A DNA stretch of 64,000 nt from NCBI RefSeq assembly GCF_024586455.1, contig NC_065922.1, positions 20,208,089 through 20,272,088 on the forward strand, in the 5' to 3' direction. The position numbers were made by a program, and so were the translations under genes. Below are positions 35,920 through 48,009 of this stretch, piece after piece. Source of the DNA: Bactrocera neohumeralis. Taxonomy: Eukaryota > Arthropoda > Insecta > Diptera > Tephritidae. The number at the start of each line of letters is the position of its first letter. Position 1 is the first letter of the stretch. Under the pieces are notes generated by a model that was not told the DNA's origin, made no database searches, and saw only the letters and a program-made list of their open reading frames with translations.

Positions 35920-37690
35920 AAAATAGCAGAATGTACTTTATGTACTTCAGAAAGACAAGTATGTACTAAATACTAATGATTCTTTTGATGTGGCATTCGG
36001 TACAGATGTCATCGACATTCATACGAACGTAGAAAAAATTCTTTCGACAAATGGGCTTTCCTGCGAAATTTAAATTAAAAGGTCTTACTACTTTTTGCCC
36101 ACAGCTTATGGTAAATTTTTTTTTAAGTACTTTGTGTTAGGATCCAAGAGTGACACGAAGTCTATAACTGTTGAACGCAATATCCAAAGTTTGGATTCCA
36201 AACTAATCATGCATAGCGTCGTTTTGTAGGTTATGTCAAGATGTATAGTATTGCCAGATACGAGCTCTGTAGCGCTTTATACTCAGCCGCGAAATTCAAA
36301 AGACAAAAGGGGAAGGGAGATATTTTCCAACTTAATATGAATAAGTCCAGGCCAAATTTGATTAGATGCCAAAATTATACCTAATAACTTACATATATAT
36401 AGGAGAATATGCCAAGTTTTGTTTTAATAATCACACACTTGGTATAAAGAAGCACAAAAATGTAATTCGAATTGATCCCATATAATGCTGTATGCATATC
36501 AGTCGGAGTGTGAGTCGTCTCACTGTAAGGAGATGCAATCTGTCAATATCAGTTTATTTAAATATTATTTTTGGACTGTATCCTCATAAAATTATACCTG
36601 AAAATTGAATTTTCGGTCTATAAATATTATTTGTATACTTCGTTACTCTAACTTCTATTCAAATATTTCGAGTTCCTCCTTCCGTTAAGTGACTTTCAGA
36701 AGTTTTTATAGCCTTCATTACAACCTATGGTCGGTCAAATGCCATTAAAATTATGCAAACATATTTTTTTCATTTCATGTACAACATGAAATACATTTAA
36801 TACTCCTTGGGGTGTCCTATTTTCCAAAGTTTTATTGGCATATGAGGCAAGGCAGAAATGAAACTTAAACAGCGATTTTTGTGTTAATTGAATTAAATAT
36901 GCTTTCATAAAAATATTTCAATAGCCATAATCTCTAAAAATAACCACCAGCACTTTGTCAATTTGGATAGAGTGAGTTAGAATAATTAAACGCTGTTTGA
37001 TGGTGCTTTCTGGGCGCTTTGCACTGCGGAAATATAAATTTAGGTGAAACCGTTATTTAGCTTGCATACACATGTAAACATAAATAAAATATATAAAAAA
37101 GGAATTTCCTTACATCTTACAAGCAAATTGCAACCAGAAATAGTCTATTCTAAACACAAATAGAAAGCTCGATTAGGCAGTGCAACCATGCGTATACGTA
37201 ACATTTGCCTTTCAATACACTTGGACATTCAAAGCAATTGAGTGAGCACTTTTGAACTTCCAATCAATTGCATTATGTAAGCAAATTTGTGTAAATGAAT
37301 TCGAGTTCGAATTTACAGCTACATGTCTGAGATTTGTTGTTGGCTGCACAGACCGTAACAGTACAGGAACGGAGGAATACAGCAATTGCTAGTCAGTCTG
37401 GCAGTTTTCTACAAAGCGTGCGGAAATTATAGTCTAGCCAAGCACACATGTATATACATATATATGTATGTACATATGCATACATGGATTTATATGTAAA
37501 TGGCATTGCGCATAAATGTTTATAATACTGAACATTTGAGGGTATAAATTCTTCGGCGTAAAGGCATTTTATCTAATTTTCGTTTCGGGTTTCAACAGTT
37601 TTGTTGTTGTAGTGCGCCTAGCTTTTACGTAAATTGAAAAAAAAACAATTTGAAAAAATCCCCCATTTTTCGAAGATCCTTTTGATTAAA
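35920..37690. other. Intergenic, no gene seen
   Basis: AT-rich; TATG/ACAT microsatellite near 37445-37495. No supported coding frame. Confidence 0.35.
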
Positions 37691-37699
37691 GAGTTTAAA

Positions 37700-38970
37700 A
37701 ATATAATAAAAATTACGGGGTTGCCACCTGTTTGTAAATATTAATAAAATAATGGAATATCATTGAAATTTAGCAAATAATCGAAAATATTTTTGATAAG
37801 GGTTGCCATATAAAAATAAATTTAAAAAACACATTTACAAACGATACTATATTTGAGAATGGTTGCCATCTGTTCAAAAAAAGTAAGTAGAAAAAAATCC
37901 CTTATTTTTCGCAAGTGACTTTTTGGTTAAATAGTTTAAAAATATATAGGGTTGCCACTAGATTAAACATATTAATAAATAATGGGAAGAAAAACTTTTC
38001 AAAATTTGGTACTTCATTGCAATTTAACTAACAATCGAAAATATGTTTGAGATGCGTTGCCACCTATTTAAAAATTGCTAAGCCATCTGTTAAAAAAATA
38101 ATAATAATTTTATTGCATAAAATATATGAATTGTTCACATTTAATTTCAAATTCAAATTTAATAAAAGTTTCAAAAGAAAATATTTTTGATAGAGGTTTG
38201 CCAAAATAATTTAATGAAATAAAGTATTTAATGTTTTCCTGTTCAAAAAAATTAATTTAATAAAATGTGTAATTTATTCACATATAATGTTCCCACTGAA
38301 ATTTAAGAACACTTACTAATAAAAATATTTTGGAGAAGTGCTGCCATCTATTCAAAAAAGTGTAATGCAATAAAATATGTAATATATTCACTATATACAT
38401 AATATTCAAATTTTAATTTAAAAAAATTTACAAACGAAATTATTTTTGAGAAGGGTTGCCAGCTGTTCAAAAAAAATTAATGCAATAAAATATGTAATAA
38501 TTAATTCATTAAAATATAACTTTCACACTGAAATTTAAGAAAACGTATTAATGAAAATATTTTTGAGAAGTGCTGCCACCTGTTCAAAAATGTTTAATGC
38601 AATAAAGTTTGTAATGTATTCACATATCATTTCATAGCTTTCAAATTGTAATTTTAAAAAAACTTATAGACGTAAATATATTTTTAAGAAGGGTTGCCAG
38701 CTGTTCACAAAAAATGGGGCCAATAAATTATGTACTCTATGCACATACATATATGTACATAATTATTTGGCTTTTAAATTAGGACAGTTTAGGAGGTCTT
38801 ACAAGCAGGCTTTTTTGGGCTGAGTTGCCACCTGTTTTCACTTTTTAAATTAAAAATTTAAACCAAATGGTGATGATTGGTTTTGGATTCATGAAAAATG
38901 CTGGATTCATTCTTTTATTTATATTCAAAGAAAAAATACCAAAAAGTGGTTGCCAGATAAAATAAATTAT
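37700..38970 (-). repeat. GGCAAC tandem array 2, inverted relative to array 1
   Basis: GGTTGCC or a close variant recurs at 37719, 37801, 37861, 37950, 38055, 38194, 38339, 38454, 38571, 38692, 38822 and 38948. Spacing is 115-130 bp in the regular part. Reverse-complemented, the unit reads GGCAACCCTTCTCAAAAATA, matching the 13626 unit of array 1 (GGCAACCCTTATCAAAAAAT). So the arrays at 13 kb and 38 kb are diverged relatives in opposite orientation. Confidence 0.8.
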
Positions 38971-40235
38971 TATCATTTCAGTTTCCTATATAATGCTGGA
39001 TATAAATTATTTAGTATTAATACTTTATTATTACCATTAGTAATAAGTAACAATCAATAGTAAAGCTCAATAACTCCCAATAGACTTAAAAAATATACTA
39101 CCCAACCAAGAACCGTGGTGACGTAGAAAATACTGACATCTGGCAATAAATTATCGCATAAAATATTAAAACACAACTCCACTAATTATATTTCTCGCAC
39201 CGGAAGCTGAAGTTTTAACAAAAGAACTAATAAAACACGATAACAAATCACTTAAGCGGAAAATGTGCTTTTCGCGCCTAAAAGCAAACTACACAAATTT
39301 CCAAAACACGGCGCACATATACGAATACAAATCCATTGCGAAGTGCGATAATCATGACAAAAACAAATATTTCAAATCCAACTATGCAAATGAAAACAAA
39401 TCTAAAATAGCAATCAGTGTAGCACAAGGGGTGGGGCAAATGCAATCGCCGACGAGAAGTGAAAAAAGTGATTTCGAAAACGAAAACAGAACGAAGCAAA
39501 ACAAAAGGTCAGCTATGCGGCATTTATGAAACTAAAGCCATCGAAAGGCATAAAAAGTCTGCAAATAACAAATTCCAACACAATTTAGTGGGAGTGGGGT
39601 AGAGGCGGAATGGTCGTATGGAAGCCCAACCTACTTTGTCGTGATTGCTCAAGCCATTGAGCAGTCAACAGCGAAGTGCCGAAAATATAAACATAAATAC
39701 AAGGAGTGTTTTATCAGATTGGTTTATTTACACACATACACATACACATATATACTTATATATACAAAAATTTACTGTGATTTGAACGCTTTTCAGATTA
39801 GATTGCCGACAATCTGCGACGTGGTCAAGGGTGGTTGTGAAAGTTGCTGATTATGCTATTATTGCGGGCGAGTATAAATCGTTATGCTGCCTACATAATT
39901 ATGTTAACATACATACATATAAACTCATTCTAATCGAAGTTTCGCGTGTTTTGTTTGCTTTGAGTGCAGAAAAGTGCGTGGAATGTGCCGTTACTTACAC
40001 TTATTGGGACAATTACTGTCGTAGGCAGCTTTTGTTTAATGCCATTGATCAACTTTAAGGTGAAAGCAAATGCAGCAATAGAACTTCAGGTGCGTAACGG
40101 TTATTGTCATTACCATAGCCGTGCAACTTCAGCATGTACTGTTATGAATTGAGAGCGCATGCTGGAAATTTTTACTTTGAAACTGTGTTGAAGGTGAAAA
40201 AAATTACTTTTTGTAGACGTAAAAGTGATCCGATT
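38971..40235. other. Intergenic, weak ORFs only
   Basis: Several frames of 60-90 codons (39263-40152) overlap on both strands with no domain. A CA/TA microsatellite lies near 39728-39770. Confidence 0.3.
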
Positions 40236-40239
40236 ACGC

Positions 40240-40335
40240 CCATTTACCAATTCATCGTTACTTTTTTGCCAATAAACCAAGATTTCAAGTTTCATTACAA
40301 TATCTCAATTTTTACTCAAGTTATAGCTTGCTTGA
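40240..40335 (+). repeat. Short relic of the family A dispersed element
   Basis: CAAGTTTCATTACAATATCT and the following 'caatttttactcaagttatagcttgc' match 6255-6300 inside the intact-looking family A copy. Confidence 0.6.
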
Positions 40336-40779
40336 GATTATTCTATTTCATCTTCTTCCAGATAGCTGATGCAGCTCATGAGCCTCACAATATCCTACAA
40401 TACCGTTATTGTCAGGCACCAGTTTTATAACAAAATAGCTCGTTGCGAGAGACAAGGAATCTAGACAATCCTTCACTAGCCTTAAGCGCACAGTCAGCGT
40501 ACTCAAGGCTCCATCGCTGCCACCTTTCAAAGTGCATAGTCATCACTCTAAGGGAGACTGCGTTCTGGAGTAGTAAAACTACTATTTTATCCTGGCAGGC
40601 TAAAATTGAAGCTGCGGCAGACACCTCACATAAATTGGTCCCAACCAGTTTGCCAATGCCTCCCTGGCAGCCGTATAGAGTGGTACATCTGCTTGCGGCA
40701 TTTTGTACTTCCTAGTTAATAAAACTTGTTTGTTCTTGCTAGGATTTATGGAGAGACTTACAATATTAAGGTACAACCG

Positions 40780-41515
40780 AGTCAGCTCCTACAGGTGAGA
40801 AAATTCAGAAAATTTTCCTGAGGTGAGAGCCACGTCGTCCGCGAAAGCCCCCGCCAACTTCTTCAAGTTTTTCAAGAAGATGATTAGTAACCATGATTCA
40901 GAGAAGTGGCGAGCGAGCTCCCTTTATGAGGTGCCTCAACATACATTCCATTATTGTTCTGTCACAGAGAAGTTTGAAGATAAAATGCTTAAGGTTCGAT
41001 CCAACCCTAAATTAATTCAAAGTTCAAATGGCAATCCAATATTGCTTTCGGCAATACATTATTGAAAGATCCCTCAAAATCGAGGAAGGTTCCTACAGCA
41101 AACTCTTCCTTTCTCATGCTCCTCTCGAGCCAGGAACAACAGTGTGCACAGCAGTTCACTGACCTACTTTTAAAAAAGGCATGTTGTGCCCTAGAAAGCC
41201 AATAACTTGGAACATTATCTTCTAAGTATAGACCGATTAGTCTCTCCAACGTCTTCAATTGAATGATGAAAGACTGATAGCTTTGAAATTGGCCGACACA
41301 TGCGAACCCTTACCGGCATTCGAGAAAAATGCCACCCTAATTATCTGTCTGTAAGTCCCAAGAATATATCCCAGTCTAATGCAGTCCCCATAGATGGGTA
41401 CCAGCCAATTGCACGAAAGCCAGACGGTTCGTTTCAGTTGCGATGGTATAATGCCTAAAGAACTGTAGATATACTCTAGTCTAAACGCTTCCAAACGGGT
41501 AAAGTCCAATAATTG
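40780..41515 (-). pseudogene. LINE reverse transcriptase relic 1
   Basis: The minus frames read AGKGSHVSANFKAISLSSFN, LKTLERLIGLYLEDNVPSYW, LSRAQHAFFKSRSVN and EEFAVGTFLDFEGSFNNVLP. Further on comes KLAGAFADDVALTSG, the (Y/F)ADD catalytic motif of reverse transcriptase. This is the order in insect non-LTR retrotransposons of the jockey/LOA/R1 type: PKAGK, RPISLxSFLLKxLERL, xxxQHAYxxGKSVxTALH, FLDIEGAFNNV, FADD. The first catalytic Asp (TFLDFEG) is kept. Frameshifts near 41255 and between motifs inactivate it. Frames at 40348-40624 continue the decayed ORF. Confidence 0.75.
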
Positions 41516-41527
41516 GAGATAGAGGTA

Positions 41528-41910
41528 ACAGGTCCCCGGCCTGACACAGAAATGGCGATACTAGAATTAAATCCATATGATTTCAACGAGGACAAAAACC
41601 CTAGATTTCGGCTTCGAACTGCTTCCGTATTCTGTATTCTTTAGATCTTATCTCTTGTGACTATTTCCTGTTCTTATATCTCAAAAGAATGCTCGCTGGT
41701 AAATATTTTTGTTGAATGAAGAAGTGATCGCCAAAACTGAGGCCTATTTTGATCTAAATACCTAAACGTACTACAAAAATTGTACCGAAAAGTTGGAGGC
41801 TCTTCATAATCCGTGTATAATCCTTGAATGGAACTATGTTGAACAAAAAAAAAATTTTGCCAAAATAATGTGTTTTACTACGCTAGACAGGGGCTTTTCA
41901 ATTGACCTGT
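41528..41910 (+). mobile_element. Internally deleted mariner (irritans-type), 383 bp, TA-flanked
   Basis: TA at 41526-41527 and 41911-41912 flank ends ACAGGT and ACCTGT. The 5' part (GACACAGAAATGGCGATACT) matches the leader of the larger mariner at 43640. The 3' part encodes KTEAYFDLNT, a stop-free run to NPCIILEWNYVE, the usual mariner C-terminus. Nearly all of the transposase between them is deleted. The 3' end includes ACAGGGGCTTTTCAATTGAC, consistent with an inverted repeat that has lost part of its 5' partner. Confidence 0.7.
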
Positions 41911-41912
41911 TA

Positions 41913-43635
41913 CTTTGCCGGGCGCTTGAGTTTCATTCCGGCTCAGGAGAAGCTTTCAGCTATGGAAAACTCCCTGAAATAAAGTGAGGTCTAGTTATTA
42001 AATAGTAAACTAGTGAGAAAAGACAGCCGAGCTTACATACCGTTAATAAAGAGACGAAGATGCTCTTTCCTGCTAGTTTATCAGCTTGCATCACAGATAT
42101 TCTACTGTGACGAGGAATTTTTGTCACTTGTCCTTAGCCTAAATGAGCAATCGATGGTTAGGTGTGTGCTCGCCAAGCTCGTCAGTGAAACAGTTTCGCT
42201 TTTTGCTTTCGTATTAGTAAATGGTATATATTAAAGTAGTCAAAAATTGTGTTACCAACAAATCTACCCACTTCATAACGAATCTAGCCACCACTGCGTA
42301 TACGTAACTCTTATAATACTTTAACCTCCGTCTCTAGCCAACTTCATGTGCTTTTTTATGGCATTTAACTTTACCAAATTTAGATATTGACTATCAAGTT
42401 TTCAAAGCGCTTTCCTTTTTACGAGAGCAATTGAAAATTTATAGTCTCTTCATGCTTAGATTAATTGACGAACAAAACGAACGCTTGAAGTCATTTAACG
42501 CGTGATTTATTGGGTAGTATGTCGCAACCCTCTGATAAGAACTTGGCTATAAAAGTGTATAGCTGTTAGATGCGCGATTTCCAGTGTATTTGTAATTTTT
42601 TTATTTTCAGGAATATTGATTGGAAATTTTATATCAAAACCCAATCGAAAAATCCTTAATATTCAATGCATTTTAATAAGAAGAAATATAGTTGAATTTT
42701 AATGTTTATTTTTATAATTTATCCATACTTACATAACCGTAAGTTCGCATAAAGCTTACCAATAGCCGTGTGTTGTTCATACTAATTGCTCTAGTGACCC
42801 AAATAAGCCCGAAATATATAAATAATTATAACATATATACAAAAAAAAATGTATATAAAACCCTCAAAAGCTCCTTACTTTACCCACATTGTCTCATCCT
42901 TGAAAACAGCATTTGCTTGCTGCGTTCACTGACTCATAACTAGACTCCTTTTTTATAACTTTGCGCTGGTATGTGTGTCAATTCATGGCGCTCTGCTCTG
43001 TCTGCCGCTTACCGTTTTGTAGGAAATCCCATTGTGCTTTTCTATAAATTCTACAACTTCCTTTCAGCTAGTCGCCACTATTGACCTTGGCCGCAAAACA
43101 AATTTTAGTTTTTTCTTCGTCTGTTTTTTTTTCTCTTGCTTTGTGTTTTTTCGTTTGGCAAACGGTGGGAAAAGTGCTTTGAACTTTTTGGCATGAACTA
43201 TGGCGGAGCCAGTGAGAGGTGATAAATGGCAAAAATTAGTTAAGTGAAAGTTACATATGTACACTTTAGCCGTGAAATATGCGCAGCTAAAGGAAAACGT
43301 AAAAAGTTTGTTAGCCGCGATTGTGGAATTAGATATTTTGTTAGTAATAGGTATTGCATAATTAGTTGACCTCTTGCTGGTGAACCTTAATTTCCAGATT
43401 AAACGGAAATGTAATGAAGATACTTTTTTGTGAAGAAAGTGTGTGGGCAAGAAATATTTATACATTGAAAGAATAAATAGTAGTGTCGTAAGAATATTGT
43501 TTAATTAATGATAATGATAATGACTAGAGCTAGTTCATCGGATTTCGAGATATTGATTAGAAATTTGGCACACATCCTTCTCTCAACACCACTATTTAAC
43601 TTTATATCAACATTTAACTGACTGTGAAGAGTATT
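41913..43635. other. Intergenic, weak ORFs only
   Basis: A 133-codon minus frame at 43064-43465, Lys- and aromatic-rich, and a 73-codon frame at 42013-42234 have no recognisable domain. Otherwise AT-rich. Confidence 0.3.
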
Positions 43636-43639
43636 ATGA

Positions 43640-44660
43640 AAAGTACTCGCCCCGACACATAGATGGCGCTACCAGAATTAAAACCATATGATTTTTAGTT
43701 AGCCATAACCTTCAAAAGTCTAAACTTTAGTATAAATTTGACAGCTGTTGGATCATTGGATTGTGAATTATAGCATTTTGAGTGAAGAAACTTTTGTTGT
43801 TGTGAAGAAAATGAATTAAAAGGAATTTCGTGTGTTACTGCAGAAGTTAAGATTTGGATTAATCAACATATTGGACTCTGCACCAAGAAAATCAGTTGTT
43901 GAAAAGGGGTTTGAACGAAGCGAAATGAGCACCAAGAACGGTGAACGCTGTGGATGCCCAGAAGAGGTTGTTCTGGATGAAAACATAAAAAAAATCCACA
44001 AAATAGTTTTGGATGACCGTAAAGTGAAGCAGTTCAAGATATCAGGCACTCTAAAGATATCAACTAAACATGTACATCATATCAATCACGAAAATTTGGG
44101 TATGAGAAAGCTCTGTGCAAAGTGAATGCCGCGTGAGCTCACTTTTGACCAGCAGCGACGAGTTCATGATTCGGAATAATGTTTGAAGATGTTGTGCATT
44201 CATATATAACAACGTATAAAACTTGGCATTTTACTCCGAAGTCCAACCGAAAGTCATCCGAGTGGACTACATACAACGAACCCTCTCCAACGCGTGAAAA
44301 AACGCAACAGCCGGCTGGCAAGTTTACGGCGTCTGTATTTTGAGATGCATATAGAATAATTTTCCTTGACTATCTTGAAAAAGCATGAACTACTATCAAC
44401 ACCGACTATTACATAGCTCTGTTAGACTGTTTGAAGTACGAAATCGGCGTAAGACGGCCACATTTGAAGAAAAAGAATGTGCTGTTTCACCAAGTCAATG
44501 CACTGTATCACAAGTCAATGAAAACGATGACAAAAATTCATGAATCGGCCTCTGAATTGCTTCTGCATCCGCCGTATTCTCCAGATATGACCTTTGGGGA
44601 CTACTTCCGATTCTCAGATCTCAAAAGAATGCTCGCTGAGAAAAAAATTTCGTCGACAAA
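43640..44660 (+). pseudogene. mariner relic 4 (irritans-subfamily type)
   Basis: Reads EFRVLLQKLRFG (start of the N-terminus), GCPEEVVLDENIKKIHKIVL, DDRKVKQFKISGTLKISTKH, HHINHENLGMRKLCAK, then PRELTFDQQ, SEWTTYNEPSPTREKTQQPA, LKKKNVLFHQVNALYHKS and LLLHPPYSPDMTFGDYFRF. This is the irritans mariner order. The first catalytic Asp (MDETW) is Tyr (TYKTW), the second (HQDNA) is Val (HQVNA), and the third is kept in GDYFRF. After KISSTKVEV the match stops abruptly at about 44660, where LINE-derived antisense sequence begins, so the 3' end was lost in a rearrangement. Confidence 0.85.
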
Positions 44661-44661
44661 A

Positions 44662-44760
44662 GTTGAGGTGAAGAGCTCTGTAGACCTCTTAAGATTTACT
44701 TTAGACCAAACGCAACTAGCGACTACACATGCGCTAATAGTTAACAAAGTGCGGTGAGCT
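44662..44760 (-). pseudogene. LINE ORF2 C-terminal scrap (copy A)
   Basis: Antisense to a chance plus extension of the mariner frame. The same DNA appears at about 49985-50080, where the minus frame is recognisable as LINE. It joins directly to mariner relic 4. Confidence 0.5.
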
Positions 44761-44859
44761 CGCCTGAAGCTCAGCCAACCAGTTGTGACCCATAAGAAGC
44801 CCGTCGATCTCCCACTTGTTCCGCTCCTGCATCTAGTGAAACAGAAGTACCTGAACTAA

Positions 44860-45430
44860 CAAGTCAACCAGCCTTGAAGTTACTTGGTTGCTTGGTAATC
44901 AAAATATTTGGATTGAAATCAAAGCCTCTGAGGGCACGAGAGTACGCCGGGGCGCATTTATCTTTGTACACAGCTCTAATATGGATACAGTCGCTAGACA
45001 TAAAATCATATGCTAAACTAATTAACGCAGGACATTGGCTTTCTATAATACCGTGATAAATGCTTTCCGAACCATATCAAACGACGCTGCTGAGTTATTA
45101 GCAAGTATAGCGCCGAATGATACCAAGGAGACGATTTCTAGAGAAGTCTACAACCTTCATGCAAAGGACGGTAGAGCCACAGACTGATTCCGGACATAAA
45201 TTCGTGGACAGATAAACAACATGGAAACCTGGATTTCTACCTGACACAAATACTCAGTGGCCATGGCTGCTTCAGAAGTTATACATAAAAATATCCATAT
45301 TTCATAGTCCATATTGTTCGACTTGTGCCGATTGTATAGAAGACTCTGATGAGATTGCTACATTTACAACAGATTAGGCGTCTGTCAATCCGTACAATAG
45401 GGCAGACTTAAACGTCTTTTTCTCTCCCAT
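44860..45430 (+). pseudogene. LINE relic: end of reverse transcriptase and C-terminal domain
   Basis: ALKLLGCLVIKIFGLKSKPL then SYAKLINAGHWLSII, NAFRTISNDAAELLASIAPN and EVYNLHAKDGRAT. In shifted frames it continues with a degraded 'NSWTDKQHGNLDFYLTQILS' and GHGCFRSYIHK, then CSTCADCIEDSDEIA. The order is that of R1/LOA/jockey-like ORF2 C-termini: FRT-SDDAA-vlaGiaP, the FxLTQxLSGHGCF motif and a final Cys-x2-Cys. The 180-bp piece at 50140-50350 is a shortened paralogous copy. Confidence 0.65.
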
Positions 45431-45439
45431 GAAGTCGTA

Positions 45440-46285
45440 AAAAAGACAGGAGATGAAAGTAGGTTAGCTTTTCTGAGTTTGAGAGCAACTTTCGCGAATA
45501 TGTACAAAAAGGCGTGGAGCACCATAGTTGGTGTGGGTTGTAGTGCATGACTCATGCTGATGAGAGCCCCTCGTTAACGCTCAATAATTTTTCTCGCAGA
45601 CGCAGTCTTTTCTGTCAACAACAAGTTATTTCTATCAAACGTGGATGAAAAGAGGTTATTAACATCGCGAGTCTAATAAATATACGAATAATAAAAATTT
45701 GCGGACTTCTTTTTTACCTCATTACCATATATGATCAGCTAAAATGCAGATCAACGTATCATCAAAAATACCGAAAATCGAATAAAATTTTCAGCTTCCG
45801 CGGTCAGATATAGCCAATATGTAACCATTTTATAACCAAAACTCAAATTTTGTTCCAATAAGAGTGGCTTCTATTATATAGTTTTTCCTTCGCCTATAAA
45901 CTTATGAAAAGTAATGTTACGTAATTTAGAATTTTAGTTGACGTTATATTGATGATATTCTAGATATTACTATATATGTACTTCTTTTTGGTTGTAGAAT
46001 TGGCTAACCATTTTTTTTTATCTAATTAGTATGAACCGGATTTAAATCTCAAAAGTGTTGACCGATAAATAACTCGGATTAAAGATAGCTTTGCTGTCAC
46101 TATAAACCTTCAGAGCTTCGACATTCCATTTCAGGCTTTTTTTGCTTTGATTCTTCACTTTGCTCGTAGCTTTGTTGTGTGCATTAAGTCTATAATCTAT
46201 AGCATAGACCGTCAACATTTTTGTTGCTATAATATTCACATTTGTCAATATTGAATCTATAATATTTAAAAAGTGACAAACTCAA
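45440..46285. other. Duplicated non-coding DNA
   Basis: Part of duplication copy A. Only short AT-rich frames; nothing else to call. Confidence 0.4.
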
Positions 46286-46811
46286 CAGAATTCGCAGTGT
46301 AACCATCTTCCATAAAGGTCTCCGTCTACAGTGTTTGAAAAGTACTATTGCCATCGAATTACTGGCTCTTTTGAGCAGCAACAGTCCGATTGTTCAAAGC
46401 ACTAACAAAAGCAGTATAAATATACAAACCTGCGCATTCCTGCCTCAAATGTATGCAACATTGTATAATTTATTGCACAATTTCAAATACAAATAAGAAT
46501 GCATTTTTCGAATGCTTTGAAAGAATCGTTTGATAGCCACTAAGTGACACATTAAAAGGCGCCAGACCATAAATTCACTTTAAAAGGAAACCCCTCTCTC
46601 AAATGCCGTTGTAATTAAGTACCATAAACACATGAAAAGGAGAAAAAAGTGTTTTAATGCCGCGTATTCATAAGGAAATGGAACGGAAATTGCAAAAGCC
46701 AACTAACGGAAATCTTAACTTGATGTTGATGTTGCATGTAACGTCTTAATGCCACGTATATTTACTGCCGTTACACACACACTCTTACCTTTGATCTCAC
46801 TCACTTAAAAC

Positions 46812-47175
46812 CAGTGGCGTGGCTACAACTTCGGGCGCCCGGGGCCAAGGATGTTCTGCCGCCCCCCTTTATCTACCTACCTAAATATCTTCGATATTAA
46901 GTATATAAAATTTAGGAAGGCCACGCAAATTCTGTAGTTCCAAAATTCTCACAATACGGTTTTTGAGGGAAGTGATAGTAAATTTAAAAGACATCTTATT
47001 AAAAGCCATAAAAAAAAAACCTTTTTCGCCCTATATCTTGTACACTTTTGACACAATTTTCAGGAATTTTTGCCCGAATTGGAGTTTTAAAAAACAGCGA
47101 AGATCGTTTTGCCGCTCCCAAGACGTTGCGCCCGGGGCGACGGCCCCCTTCGCCCCCCTCTTAGTTACGCCACTG
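46812..47175. mobile_element. hAT-type MITE, 364 bp, with 8-bp TSD and empty site
   Basis: Terminal inverted repeats CAGTGGCGTGGCTA and (complement of the right end) CAGTGGCGTAACTA. Flanked by the 8-bp direct repeat CTTAAAAC at 46804-46811 and 47176-47183. Copy B of the segmental duplication has the unoccupied site, CTCACTTAAAACTGTTTGCC (about 51207-51226), with one CTTAAAAC. CAGTGG ends and 8-bp duplication define the hAT superfamily. The interior is GC-rich near its ends ('gcgcccggggc') and holds no transposase. Confidence 0.92.
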
Positions 47176-48009
47176 CTTAAAACTGTTTGCCAAGTGAACA
47201 TTCTTAAAAGTGGTGGATGGTGATATCGCAAGTGATTTGAAATGTGCGTGCAATGCAGCGCCAGCAGAAGTGGAAACTTTGTAATTATTCAATAAAATAT
47301 TTACTTGGGGTACTTATATAATCCACAGACTGAAGTACTTATTTTTAAATGTATTATAAATGGAACTCTTTATTAACGTGTGGAATTGAGGTTGCCAGTT
47401 TAGTATTTACTTTTACATGTGATGGTCCTACAAAAATAATTTTTTAGACTAATTTTTAAGTTTACTAAAATAACTCGCTAAGAGGCGAACCATTTTTCTT
47501 TTTATTACCTGAACTGAATAATCTTCAGCCTAACTTTGTTCTGAACGTCCAAATGATCCCAAACTGCAAAATAACTTTGCTTAATGATTGTTTTGTCACG
47601 TTCGTGGTAGTCTATGAAAGTAATTTCATGTGAATCTCTAAAAATACTAGCACAACCTTGTTGACCTTTGCTAAATGAACGGTAGGAAGGTGCTTCGGAC
47701 AAGGTAATGAATTTGTCTATGCGGAAATACTTATCAAAATATTTTTCGCTTTTCATCGCATTCTAAGAACAAGTGAACCGGTCGCTAACCAAAGAGTGAC
47801 AGAAATACAAGTTTTCTGTCGATCATATACCTACTTATACATTAAACGGAGACCGCCTTAGTCTGCAGTTACAACTATCTACAATATCTCGACTTTTTTT
47901 TTAAGAATATCAATAATTTGTTTAAACCTTATCAGTGAAATCCCAGTTTTAAATTCGCTGGACTTACTCAAAAGTTTGCACACAATACAACATTTTTCTG
48001 GACTTGTCT

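Noticed and set aside
39263..39529. 88-codon plus ORF, hydrophilic
   Set aside because: No family resemblance; overlapping frames are open on both strands, which suggests composition alone.
40980..41005. tRNA-like GGTTCGATCC box B motif
   Set aside because: No acceptor or anticodon arm around it, and it lies within a LINE reverse transcriptase relic.
43064..43465. 133-codon minus ORF
   Set aside because: Low-complexity Lys/Phe content in AT-rich DNA with no domain.
44139..44321. 60-codon minus ORF over the mariner
   Set aside because: Antisense shadow of mariner relic 4.
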